This document shows, one piece after another, positions 1-10,318 of a stretch of 64,000 nt of DNA. This DNA is from Haematobia irritans (taxonomy: Eukaryota > Arthropoda > Insecta > Diptera > Muscidae), in contig NC_134397.1 of assembly GCF_050003625.1 (NCBI RefSeq), positions 222,828,537-222,892,536 of the forward strand, read 5' to 3'. The notes under the pieces are model-generated. The model had not been told where the DNA came from and did not search any database. It saw only the letters and a program-made list of their open reading frames with translations. A program made the translations under genes and the position numbers. Every line of letters starts with the position of its first letter. Position 1 is the first letter of the stretch.

Positions 1-24
1 CTTCAAACAATATCTTTTTCAGTG
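1..24. mobile_element. Right end of a CACTGAAAAA short-TIR element (cut by window edge)
   Basis: The first 24 bases end in CTTTTTCAGTG. They resemble the right end of the complete element at 7326-7981, which ends in ATTTTTTTCAGTG, including the preceding ACAATAT. Only the tail lies in the window, so the family assignment rests on this short match. Confidence 0.4.
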
Positions 25-117
25 CACCCTCATTTTAATTGGTTTCTCGTACCATTGCTTATTACCGTGATCCTGGACGAAATTGGACGAAAAACAAAAC
101 GTTAACAACACTAGAAA

Positions 118-545
118 TGATCAGATCAAAATGAAGGCCAGAGTTGATCGCAATCCACGCCACAGTGGTAGAAAACTTGCTCGTGAACTGAACATTCCGT
201 GTGAAGTTGTATCGACTGATGGCAACTTGTCGCTCGTAATCATCAACTGAATATTATCGGGAAAATGTCCTAAATGAAGTATTAAGGCCCTAGGCCAACA
301 AACATTTAGGCCTCAGACCATGGACATTCCAAGAAAACTCAACACCATCGAATGGCTTAAAAAATATTTTCCTCGAATTTTCTTCCGCACAATGGCCACA
401 AAAATCTCTGAATATCGATCCGTTGTACTTTTGCGCCTGGCATATTTTGGAGAATAAGATTAACAGTAAAAAAATACCAAAGTGTCTATGATGGGCCAAA
501 ATACCGCAGAGCCATTTATATGAAGGCTTTTTCGGCTACCTTTCG
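118..545 (+). pseudogene. Degenerate Tc1/mariner transposase (maT/Tc1-like)
   Basis: Conceptual translation shows a helix-turn-helix-like stretch (RNPRHSGRKLARELNI) near 140-205. From about 220 a catalytic-domain stretch follows: a YYRENVL-type segment, PWTFQ, then SSAQWPQKSLNIDPL and HILENKI, which match the usual pattern of a Tc1/mariner catalytic core. The D after FQ is missing, the region between the DNA-binding and catalytic parts is deleted, and several in-frame stops are present. The spacing suggests a DD37D (maT-like) origin, but decay makes this uncertain. It is not functional. No terminal repeats were found. Confidence 0.55.
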
Positions 546-1748
546 TGCCAAAGCTAGTCAATTCGAACACTTCTAAACTGATTCCAAAATTTTTGCTTTT
601 GAACAATATAATTAAAAACAAAATGAAAAAATATATAGAATTTTATTGTGTTGAATTGTACATCAATCACCTTGTAAATGAAGGGCGAATTTTTACTAAA
701 CTTGCATTTTGCACAAAGTTTATACATTTTACCAAAAATGTGTACATCTTGAACTTCGTATGACACTACAAAGTTTTTCAAAGTTTCTAAATCAACAAAA
801 TAATAATTTATTAATTTAATTTAACATAAGAGACGCAAGTTCTAATTTCTGTAATTTTAGGGTTCTTATTTGCGATTCTGCTTTGGGTCATATTTTAAAA
901 TATAAAATTTGTACGATATGTTGTTGCTAGGTGTAACGCTGGAAAAAAATTTCAACACAACAATCTATGTCCTAGTAAGATATATAGGACTTATGTCGAA
1001 ATATATTCAGATTTTATTCCAAATTAAATAGTATTTGTCCTACAAAAAAAAAAAAAATTCTGTAGTTAAACAAACGCCAAATTTAACTTATTTTTATTGC
1101 AAAAGATTATTTTTATTCCAGAGCATAGTGAAATCTTACTTTTTTAAGTATGAAAATTCTATGCTTAAGTATGTCTCAAACATTTTATGAACTAAACGAG
1201 GATAGAAAATTTTCGTACGATTCCCAAAAAATGTAAGAATGAACTACAGTATGGTCAAAATGGTCATCATTGGCGCCAATGATTTCGTTCTTTACTTATA
1301 GTTCATTTTTCTTCAATTAGAGGGTTTGATTTCGTGAACTGCAGTTAAAAAGTTCAACAGACCATTAAATTGTCCTGGGTTTAACAACGCTTGGTGGAAA
1401 TCTCAACATGTTCAATTTTCGCAAGAGTTTGTTTATTCTTCCTATAAAGAGTTTACTTTTTTTCGGTGTATTTACTTTTATATACCACATCAATGTTGAA
1501 AATACCATTAAGTGCATAGTGTTATATTAGTTAAATCATATAGGCAGTTTCATACAACTTTAAGTTTTTTTAATTGTGTTGTGTTTTTTGTTTTTGTCTG
1601 TGTCTTTGTAATGATCACGATTTTTCATAGAAATTTTAACAACATCCCATATTCTAGTAGGAGTTCCATCTCTACTTGATAATTTATTACTGATATGCAA
1701 ATTTAATTAATTGGAAATTTATTTATTCAACAAATCATATAATCTTAC
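546..1748. other. AT-rich DNA without recognisable gene
   Basis: There is no long reading frame with protein-like composition and no RNA gene. A short purine/pyrimidine-rich stretch and a poly-A run near 1045 are the only structure I see. It may be intronic, because a host exon on the minus strand lies immediately to the right. Confidence 0.5.
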
Positions 1749-1897
1749 CTTTACTTTAGAAACTTTGAGTTGGCAATCTTGCACAAACGATGCTGTGATA
1801 AATCCACGTTTTGATTGCTTTAGAATTAGAATGCCAACAAGGTCGTCTGATAGCTGTGGTCGTGTAAAGTTTATGCCAACCTCAAAATAATAAAATC
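1749..1897 (-). CDS. Orphan internal exon of an unidentified host gene
   Basis: Read on the minus strand, this 149-bp block is preceded by a polypyrimidine tract ending in TTTTTCAG and followed by AAAG|GTAAGATT, so both splice sites are good. One frame is open for 49 codons, starting after two bases of a split codon and ending on a complete codon. It encodes FYYFEVGINFTRPQLSDDLV followed by a GILILKQSKRG segment and ending in KVSKVK. The other two frames contain stops. Composition is protein-like and beta-strand-rich, unlike the neighbouring AT-rich DNA. I do not recognise the family. No second exon of the same gene was identified, so its neighbours probably lie outside the window or beyond large TE-filled introns. 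Alternative explanation: a remnant of an unrecognised element, less likely given two matched splice sites. Confidence 0.68.
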
Positions 1898-1900
1898 CTG

Positions 1901-3278
1901 AAAAACAAAACAGAAAATATTTTGTTTATTCCATTTGTGGTTTTTAATTTTAAAGATAGAGTAAGGTTATTAAACCTTTTCAATGAAAACTCTAATGTTT
2001 TATACATGAACAAATAAAAAATCTATGTAAAAAACAAACACTTGATAATGCAGTCAAATGTCGCTTTAATGAACTGCTTTAACAAGAAACAATCCCTATA
2101 ATGAATTGATCTCAAAAACATGTCGTTCATTTACTTGTATTTAGAACCCTTTTTAATAAATTGCTATTGCAGTTAAATCTCCAATGTAATTATACAAGTT
2201 TGCAAGTGTAAATCTTGTGTTTGGTCTCCTCCTCAAGAGAAGAATGTGACATCAATAACAATTTTGGAATCAGTTCACTTCAGGAAATGCTGCCAATCTC
2301 AGTGTCTTAGCTATTAGTCTATTATTAATGTTTTGTTTTTCGTCTTCATTTCGCTTTATTGGACGATATACTCATTTTCTTTGTAAAACTATTTTTGTAA
2401 AGTCGTTCTATTGTTGAAAACGTGCTTTTCTAAAACAGATCTTGCATTTGTCATATGGAAAATTGAGCCTAGTACACATACCACCAATATGGCAACTCAA
2501 TCTCTAATCAATACTCAATCACGTCTCATTAAACTCTACAAACCCAGCAAATGCGCTTTGAAGAATAACTCATTGGTGGACTTAGAGAGTGAGAGAGCAA
2601 GAGAGTCATACAAAAGAGAGAGTTATTGTTTTTATTATTTCTTCTATTTAAGTTTTTTTTTCTAGCTCATATTTTTATATTCACAAAGCAAGTTTGAGAA
2701 AACCAAACATAAACAATAGATGAACATACGAAAAAAAGCGAGACTAATGATAAAAGAAACGACCAAAGCAAAGTAAAATTAAAATAAATACGGATGACTA
2801 AACTTAAACGACCAAGTATTGAAAAAAAAAACAACGTAAGAAAAAATAACAACAAAACGCAAAATACTTAAACATCATAACACATTGATGAAAAAAAGAG
2901 TTTTAAAAAGACGATTTGTTTTTATTTATTTGCACAACTCACTCCTCTTTCTACATATTGCGTTGCTAAAAGCTGACAGTAAACATAGGCAAGTCATTAT
3001 TTCATATGTGCGATTAGGGATAGCATTAGAGATTTCTGAAGCTCAAAACATGTTAAGGAAGTGAAATTTTTACAAATCAAAGAAATTGTGCGAAAATCTA
3101 TAGAAATCACAAATAAAACTTTCGAGAAAGTTATAACCACTGCGCCTTTGATTCTTCTAAGTGGCGCTCTAACGACCATCGTTTGTGATGGGGAGTGTAC
3201 TAAGAAATTGTAAACGAATGTTGCCATCACTATTGTTAGAATATTCATTTTGATATTTTGTGTAACGCCAAATGTAAA
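1901..3278. other. AT-rich non-coding stretch, probably intron
   Basis: No coding region, tRNA or known element is visible. It contains a GAGAGA-rich patch around 2585-2625 and long A or T runs. It lies upstream of the minus-strand exon at 1749-1897, so intron is the simplest reading. Confidence 0.4.
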
Positions 3279-3919
3279 TACGAAAGTTGCCTTTTATATT
3301 TGGAGATAGGGCAACTCCAGTGTTTCGATGAACTTACAGTGAATCGCTGAACTTAACTCAATTTTTGGCGATGAAGTTCACTCAAGGACCAATGTTTTTC
3401 GATGGTGAATACAACCGAGGTTGTAGTGCACTCCAAGATGAATTTCATGAATTTCGTCCAAAATGAGTTCTTGTTGCTAAAACCATTGATGCTGTACGCC
3501 AAATGATATTGCAAGATAGTTAATCGTGAGATTGAGATAAGCGGTCCCACTGCATACATTCAAAATTGCATTAAAATTTGTCCATCAAAAAATTTGTGCG
3601 CTTTGAATCCTACTTAATTTGTAAATCGCTCAAAAAAAGGGTCTTGTCGATTGGTCGAAAGAAATGCTCTAAAAATACGAAGCACACCTAGTCACAGTGG
3701 ATTTATGGTTATTAGCCCAAATACATGCAACAGTGTTTCAAGATGAGCCAAGTCCAAGAAAAGTTGCTCGCGAAGGATTTCCGAGGAAACGATCACCGTG
3801 TTTTTTTTTTTTTTTTTGAAAAACTGAACAAGCCGAAATCGTACCACTAACTGGTTGGCTGATAAGTCCCCGGTCTAAGAAAGAAAAACCCATTTTTTTT
3901 TTGTAAAAAATCGTTTTTA

Positions 3920-5539
3920 TTATTCAACATAGTTCCCTTTAAGAGCGATACAACGATTATAACGACCTTCCAATTTTTTGATACCATTTTGGTAGTGCTC
4001 CTTCGATTTTGCCTCAAAATAGGCCTCAGTTTCGGCGATCACCTCTTCATTGCAGCCAAACTTATTCCCTCACAGAAAAAAATATCACCAAAATATTTCC
4101 AATTAAAAAGTTAATTGAAGTTGAAAATGTTTTCAATTAATAAATTAATTGATACAATTAACTTTTTAATCATAATAGAAACATTAAGTTAATTAAGTCA
4201 ATGATTGAAAATTTTAAAATTTTTAATTAAAAAATTAATTGATACAATTAACTTTTTAATCAAATTCGGAAGACTAATTCAGTTAAAAAAATATGCCGAT
4301 TTTTTTTTTATTTTTAATTAAAAATGTATTTCAAACAATCATTTGTTAATCCAAATAAAAACTCTAAGCCAATTCAGAAAGTAATTAAAAATAGTTACCT
4401 TTTTTAATCAATAAATTAATTGAGTTTTGCAATCAACATCAATTAAATTTTTAATTGAATCAATTAATAAAATTAATTGAAATTTGCTGAAAAAATCAAT
4501 TAATTTTTAATTCAAGAATTTTTTCTATGCCCAATTAAAACTGTGATTGATACTATCATTTTCGTGATTGAAGACATTTCAATTAAAAACTTAATTGGAT
4601 CAATTAATTTGGTGATTGAATCAGAAAAAAAAATTGTTGTGTGCTGCGAGCATCCTTTTGAGGTCTGAGAACAAGAAAAAGTCGCTGGGGCCAGATCTGG
4701 AGAATACGGTGGGTGGGGAAGCAATTCGAAGCCGAATTCATGAACTTTTGCCATCATTCTCAATGACTTGTGGCACGGTGCGTTGTCTTGGTGGAACAAC
4801 ACTTTTTTCTTCTTCATATGGGGCCGTTTTGCCGCGATTTCGTCCTTCAAACGCTCCAATAACGCCATATAATAGTCACTGTTGATGGGTTTTCCCTTCT
4901 CAAGATAATCGATAAAAATTATTCCATGCGCATCCCAAAAAAACAGAGGCCATTACTTTGCCAGCGGACTTTTGAGTCTTTCCACGCTTCGGAGACGGTT
5001 CACCGATCGCTGTCCACTCAGCCGACTGTCGATTGGACTCAGGAGTGTAGTGATGGAGCCATGTTTCATCCATTGTCACATATCGACGGAAAAACTCGGG
5101 TGTATTACGAGTTAACAGCTACAAACACCGCTCAGAATCATCAACACGTTGTTGTTTTTGGTCAAATGTGAGCTCGCGCGGCACCCATTTTGCACAGGGC
5201 TTCCGCATATCCAAATATTGATGAATGATATGACCAACGCGTTCCTTTGATATCTTTAAGGCCTCTTCTATCTCGATCAACTTCATTTTACGGTCATTCA
5301 AAATAATGTTGTGGATGTTTTTGATGTTTTCGTCGGTAACCACCTCTTTCGGGCGTCCACTGAGTTCACCGTCCTCCGTGCTCATTTCATCACGCTTGAA
5401 TTTTGCATACCAATCAATTATTGTTGATTTCCCTGGGGCAGGGTCCGGAAACTCATTATCAAGCCAAGTTTTTGCTTCCATCGTATTTTTCCCTTCAGAA
5501 AACAGTATTTTATCAAAACACGAAATTCCTTTTTTCCAT
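3920..5539 (-). pseudogene. Himar1-type mariner transposase, copy A, broken
   Basis: On the minus strand the start is at 5539-5537 and the stop at 3922-3920. DNA-binding motifs (KTWLDNEFPD, GRPKEVVTDENI) and the catalytic HQDNAPCH and SPDLAP blocks are recognisable as DD34D irritans-subfamily transposase, usual length about 348 aa. Breaks seen: a 1-base loss in the A-run just after the start codon, a TAG in place of a glutamine codon near 5110, a 1-base gain in a T-run near 4940, a 1-base loss at the end of the SPDLAP motif near 4690, and the 575-bp insertion between 4071 and 4645. It cannot make active enzyme. A cross-mobilisable remnant is possible because both ends survive. Confidence 0.9.
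4071..4645 (-). mobile_element. AT-rich palindromic MITE-like element (copy 1 of 4)
   Basis: This 575-bp block interrupts the Himar1-type transposase; comparison with the uninterrupted copy at 34368-35415 fixes its limits. It is made of repeated TTAATTGATCAATTAA-like palindromes, has no reading frame, and is about 80% A+T by eye. Copies in either orientation occur at 14627-14900, 23325-23908 and 52480-52660, with shared ends (CACACAAAATTTTTTTCTGA on one side). A possible CT duplication flanks it. It is non-autonomous; the superfamily is unknown. Confidence 0.75.
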
Positions 5540-6472
5540 TTTTTTCACAATAACAAAAGTTGCTTCACAAAAGACGCTCTACCTCTCAAACTAATTGACT
5601 TACAGACGTCAAATTTTGACACGAATCATTTGAAGGTTGGTACTTTATAAAAATAATATGTTTATTTAATACTAGCGACGCCATCTATGTGTCAGATCGG
5701 GGATTTATCAGCCAACCTGTTAGAACAACGCAAAACAGTCATTTCAGTGTGTGGTACGCAACCATTTGTTTGCCGGTTATCTACCAAGAAATCAACGCGT
5801 AAGACAGGTCACTCTTCACACTGAAAAAATAAAAATATCGTGAGGCCATGTCCTTAAAATACGAAGGCGAATTTTGCTTAGCATAGTATACACATATTTC
5901 TGATATAACGTTTTTTTTCTTGTCCAAACGTCGATAAACTTTTCAATGAAGTCTTTTAAGTGTGTCGGCTTACAGATAGGTATCTTTACATTAAAGAAAA
6001 TCTTGTTTGACTAAGGTTGATTTGGCTTTAAAAATTCTGAAAATAATCTTCAAAATTATTTTATTTTTATACCCTCCACCATAGGATGGGGGGTATATTA
6101 ACTTTGTCATTCCGTTTGTAACACATCGAAATATTGATCTAAGACCCCATAAAGTATATATATTCTGGGTCGTGGTGAAATTCTGAGTCGATCTGAGCAT
6201 GTCCGTCCTTCCGTCCGTCCGTCTGTTGAAATCACGCTAACTTTCGAACGAAACAAGCTATCGACTTGAAACTTGGCACAAGTAGTTGATATTGATGTAG
6301 GTCGGATGGTATTGAAAATGGGCCATATCGGTCCACTTTTACGTATAGCCCCCATATAAACGGACCCCCAAAATTGGCTTGCGAGGCCTCTAAGAGAAGC
6401 AAATTTCATCCTATCCGGCTGAAATTTGGTACATGGTGTTAGTATATGGTCTCTAACAACCATACAAAAAGT

Positions 6473-7325
6473 GGTCCATATCGGTCCATAATTATATATA
6501 GCCCCCATATAAACCGATCCCCCGATTTGACTTGCAGACCCTCTAAGAGCAACAATTTTCATCCGATGCGGCTGAAATTTGGTACATGGCGTTAGTATAC
6601 GGTCTCTAACAAACATGCACAAATTGGTCCATATCGGTCCATAATTATATATAGCCCCCATATAAACCGATCCCCCGATTTGGCTTTCAGACCCTCTAAG
6701 AGCAACAATTTTCATCCGATCCGGCTGAAATTTGGTACATGGCGTAAGTATATGGTCTCTAACAACCATGCAAAAATTGGTCTATATCGGTCCATAATTA
6801 TATATAGCCCCCATATAAACCAATCCCCCGATTTGGCTTGCAGACCCTCTAAGAGCAACAATTTTCATCCGATCCGGCTGAAATTTGGTACATGGCGTTA
6901 GTATATGGTCTCTAATAATCATGCAAAAATTGGTCCATATCGGTCCATAATTATATATAGCCCCCATATAAACCGATCCCCCGAATTGTCTTGCGGAGCC
7001 TCTAAGAGAAGCAAATTTCATCCGATCCGGCTGAAATGTGGTACATGGTGTTAGTATATGGTCTCTAACAATCATGCAAAAATTGGTCCATATCGGTCCA
7101 TAATTATATATAGCCTCCATATAAACCGATCACCAGATTTGACCTCCGGAGCCTCTTGGAAGACCAAAATTCATCTGATTCAGTTGAAATTTGGTACGTG
7201 ATGTTAATATATGGCCTCAAACACTCATGCAAAAATTGGTCGATATCGGTCCATAATTATATATAGGCCCCATATAAACCGATCCCCAGAGTTGACCTCC
7301 GGAGCACCTTCGTAGAGCAAAATTA
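6473..7325 (-). repeat. 153-bp tandem repeat array in INE-1-like copy a
   Basis: The anchor GGTCCATATCGG (or close variants) recurs at 6473, 6626, 6779, 6932, 7085 and 7238, a spacing of exactly 153 bases each time. As 153 is divisible by three, reading frames stay open across units and produce long apparent proteins that I regard as artefacts. Confidence 0.92.
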
Positions 7326-7981
7326 CACTGAAAAAAAAGCATACTCGGTTCCAAAGATTTTGTCTTTACTTTAAAAAATTTGGTATTGATTCCGAGCCAA
7401 AGAAGCGGAGAATACAAGTAAGGATACTTTTAAGACACAATTCTCTTTTAAATTTGGGTTTTGTGTTCTTGCTTCTAGGAAGCAAATTTTAATTTTTCGC
7501 TTTCTCAGCTTATTTTCTTCATATGCTATCAAAGTCCTTTAAAAACGAGTTAACGGCAACTTTATTTTCCAAATTAGGACTCGACTTCCAGTAGACATTA
7601 TGCTATGTTTGAAGTAAAAAACTTCTTTAAAATAAAGTTTTGAAAAGCATGTCCTACATTTGAACGATTTTTTGCTTTGTAGTCAAGATGCAAAAAGAAA
7701 ACAAATTTAAAGACAATTTCATTAAATTTAAAGAATTTTTCTGAATTATTAAAGTCAAGTTGAGCTTAGCCCAAACATTTTTTCTTTCATGTTATGATAC
7801 CCATTTTTAATTTAAATCACTTAATTATAAGGACAATACGACTTCATTGAAAAGTATATCGACTTTTGGACAAGGAAAATAACTTTATTTTAGAGAAATG
7901 CGTCTTCTATGCTAAGCAAAATTTGTATTCGTATTTTAAAGACATGAAATCTTTGACCTAACGACAATATTTTTTTCAGTG
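7326..7981 (+). mobile_element. CACTGAAAAAA short-TIR element, inner copy (complete)
   Basis: This complete 656-bp element has the ends CACTGAAAAAAAAGC and TATTTTTTTCAGTG, flanked by TA (7324-7325, 7982-7983). It sits in the last 153-bp repeat region of the INE-1-like element, which itself sits in an older copy of this same family. There is no coding potential, and an A/T-rich interior. Confidence 0.85.
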
Positions 7982-8904
7982 TAGAGCAGATTTGACCTCC
8001 GGTGCCTTTTGGAGAAGCAAAATTCATCCGATCTGGTTGAAATTTGGTACGCGGTTGTAGTATATGATATTTAACAACCATGTGAGTTGAAATTTGTGGA
8101 TGACAGTCTTTCGTAGAAGTTTCTACGCAATCCATGGTGGAGGGTACATAAGATTCGGCCTGGCCGAACTTACGGCCGTATGTACTTGTTTGTCTTTAAA
8201 TTTGCATATTGCATACTAAGCAAACAAGCGTTCAAACATAGGACATGTTTTTAAACACTTTACTTTAATGGCGATTTTTACATAGCATTAATCCTATTTT
8301 AAGTCGAGTCTGAATTTGGTTGTTCAAATGTTCTTTAAGACGTTTTTATGAACTTTAATAGCACATGAAGAAAAAAACTGAAAAAACTGATAAATTCAAA
8401 TTTATTCCCAAGATTCAAATAAAATTCAAATTTAAAAGAGATTTGTATCTTCAATGTGTCCTTAATTCAATTCTTCGCTTCTATGGCTCGGAATCAATAC
8501 CAAAATCATTACTATAAAGACAAAATCTCTGGTACCACGAATGGTTTTTTCAGTGCACTACGACAATGCGATTTTTCATAGATCTCAAAAAACTGTATAT
8601 TTGAGCCCTCGCCATTTCGATTTGATGGTACATCCGCCGTATAGTCATGACTTGGCACCGAATGACTTTTTTGTATTCCCGTACGTAGAAAATAAAATGA
8701 TTTTCAAAACCTGAAGAAGCGGTTGATGCGTTTAGAATCACATATTTTAGAGATACATCAATCAGAGTTGCAAAAGTGCTATGACAATTGGTTCAAACGC
8801 ATACAAAAAGGTATAGAATATACAGCAATAAAGAGATTTTCGATTACTCGTATTAATATTTGGTTTTGTTCTCTAATCCGGAAAAATATAAAACACAACC
8901 CTCG

Positions 8905-10318
8905 TATATGTCATCCTTGCTGGATGGTATTTAATATTCGGTCCTTGTCTTATTCTAAAAAACACTTTTCCTTATGTTGAAACAAACTCCTTCTCGTTTT
9001 ACACCGCATTGGCATCCCTAATTCTCATGGTGTGCCGGACACGCGTTAATAATTGACATTGTGGACACAGTAAACATCAGCAGCTTGGAGACAACACACA
9101 CACAACAAACGTACGCAGAAAAAAATCGGGTCCACCAACTACACCACATGGGGCCATAACCGTACACAGATGATGACCAAACCAGACCAACAAATCAATG
9201 CCGAACACAATAAAAAAACAACACCCGAAAAACAACCTCCCACACATTCAGCTGCAGAAGAAATTTTAAGCCATACTCAGCATAAACGAACGAACTAACG
9301 AACGATAATGGGTGGTCAAACACCCCGAATTCAGAAAATGGGTCAATCTCTGGGTTAATCAAAGCAAAACAAAACAGAAAAACTTCCAATAAATCGTTGG
9401 CCTGTGAAGAAGAGGATTCTTGTGGGCAATATCAAAGACAAACAATAACAACAAAATATTAGCAGCAGCAGCGCCAGCTATCGACACTTAATATTTATTC
9501 ATGTTTTTTTCTGCTGAGAGTTTTGTCGTTGGGAAGGGACGAAGAGGGCGGGGAAAATGTCTAAAATCGAAACTTTGTTGGAAACCCCCAATCAGCAGCT
9601 GAAAAAAACCTCTAATGTTTACTTTCTGAATATGTGTGAGCAAAAGTGTGAGTGTGTGTTTTGGCCACTCTCTTATTTTTTCTAACTCTACACAATCGCC
9701 AACGGTTTAATAGCCCCCGTCTAGAGAAATTTCTTTATGAAGGTGAATTTCAAATGGGTTCGCTTGGTTGATTGTTGGGTTGGATGTTTGGCAGCATATA
9801 TTGAATAAAATTAATTCTTTTACCATTCATTGTTCATTTTCATATCAACGAAAGGGGCGATTCGACAAAAAAAAATTTAGAAAAACCCCAAGCATGACCC
9901 TGACATGTTAAGGGACGCTACGAAACTACAACAACAATATAGAATATCGAAGTTTGATTAATAACCTTGGGGATACATGCAGATAATGATCGACTCTTAT
10001 CGATTTTTTGGGGAGGGAGAGTTTCATTCTATCTTGAAAAAAAAAAAAACAAAAAAAACATTAAAATATGTAATCAATTTTCTTGAAAGATATTAACATC
10101 AATGGGATTTTGGTTTTAGATTTTAATAATCTAGGTTGGGAATGATTACTATCTGTTATTAGAGACTCAGTTCTCATATCTACCAATTCATTGTAACCAT
10201 AGATAGTCTGCAGAAATAGAATTCCAACAAAAATCTTAGATTTTTTTACTGTTTGGTAGAATTCTTGATGTTTTGGAAGATTTTGCAAAATATATCTCTC
10301 CATATAAGACATCAATTA
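8905..10318. other. Unique-looking DNA without recognised gene
   Basis: No supported gene. The part from about 9000 to 9750 is less AT-rich than its surroundings, has CA-repeats and a short CAG run near 9462, and does not match other parts of the window. It could be host regulatory or untranslated sequence, but nothing in it proves that. Confidence 0.4.

Larger units (their letters stand above)
3850..5720 (-). mobile_element. Himar1-type (irritans) mariner, copy A, with internal insertion
   Basis: The terminal inverted repeats are ACTGGTTGGCTGATAAGTCC at the left and, reverse-complemented, ACAGGTTGGCTGATAAATCC at the right. TA duplications flank the element (3848-3849, 5721-5722). Without the 575-bp insertion at 4071-4645 the length is about 1.3 kb, as expected for Himar1-like elements. 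It inserted into the transposase pseudogene of mariner A1. Confidence 0.9.
6067..8193 (-). mobile_element. INE-1-like element family 1, copy a
   Basis: It runs from ATACCCTCCACCATAGGATG at the left to CGGCCGTATGTACTTG at the right. Reading on the minus strand the order is a hairpin-forming head (GGCCGTAAGTTCGGCC type), then 153-bp tandem repeats, then a tail with CCATAAAGTATATATATTC, GAGTCGATC and GTCCGTCCGTCTGTTG motifs. These tail motifs resemble Drosophila INE-1/DINE-1, a non-autonomous Helentron-type group (comparison from memory). It is inserted in a T-rich site of the outer short-TIR element and is split by the inner copy at 7326-7981. Confidence 0.75.
5819..8555 (-). mobile_element. 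CACTGAAAAAA short-TIR element, outer copy
   Basis: The ends are CACTGAAAAAAT and TTTTTTCAGTG, flanked by a CA dinucleotide on each side (5817-5818, 8556-8557). Removing the element and one CA restores the mariner A1 frame (VTLHYDNA). Its own sequence, about 610 bp, is split by the INE-1-like insertion at about 6067-8193. Both halves align with the inner copy at 7326-7981 read in the opposite orientation. No protein is encoded. The dinucleotide duplication and TIR suggest Tc1/mariner-type mobilisation (inference). Confidence 0.78.
3345..8860 (+). pseudogene. Mariner A1 transposase remnant in four pieces
   Basis: The pieces are: DNA-binding part at about 3345-3560 (LNSIFGDEVHS-like, then DEFHEFRPK-like); linker and middle part at about 3600-3847 (VFQDEPSPRKVAREG-like); 5723-5818 (EQRKTVISV then a VTLH end); and 8556-8860, which restores HYDNA and carries the PYSHDLAPNDFFVFPYV segment typical of DD34D mariners. 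The middle joins exactly: the codons on either side of both insertions read through once the insertions and one copy of each target dinucleotide are removed. Multiple stops, frameshifts and loss of the first catalytic region show long decay. Not functional. Confidence 0.72.
3281..8904 (+). mobile_element. Mariner element A1, host of a five-layer nested insertion stack
   Basis: The left end CGAAAGTTGCCTTTTATAT and the right end (reverse complement CGAGGGTTGTGTTTTATAT) form imperfect terminal inverted repeats. They are flanked on both sides by TA (3279-3280 and 8905-8906). After removal of two insertions, 3850-5720 and 5819-8555 with their target duplications, about 1.0 kb remains, which is shorter than a typical 1.3-kb mariner and implies internal deletion. 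Related 5' fragments occur at 38010-38235 and 45707-46080. It is the oldest layer here because every other element in the interval lies inside it. Confidence 0.8.

Noticed and set aside
4616..4885. Plus-strand frame across the MITE and mariner
   Set aside because: Shadow of the minus-strand Himar1-type transposase; no independent support.
6107..6769. 220-codon minus-strand frame with repeated MGAIYNYGPIWTNFCM-type units
   Set aside because: It is a by-product of 153-bp tandem repeats, whose length is a multiple of three. The same motif appears in every family-1 copy in different states of decay and in several frames, without start, domain or codon bias.
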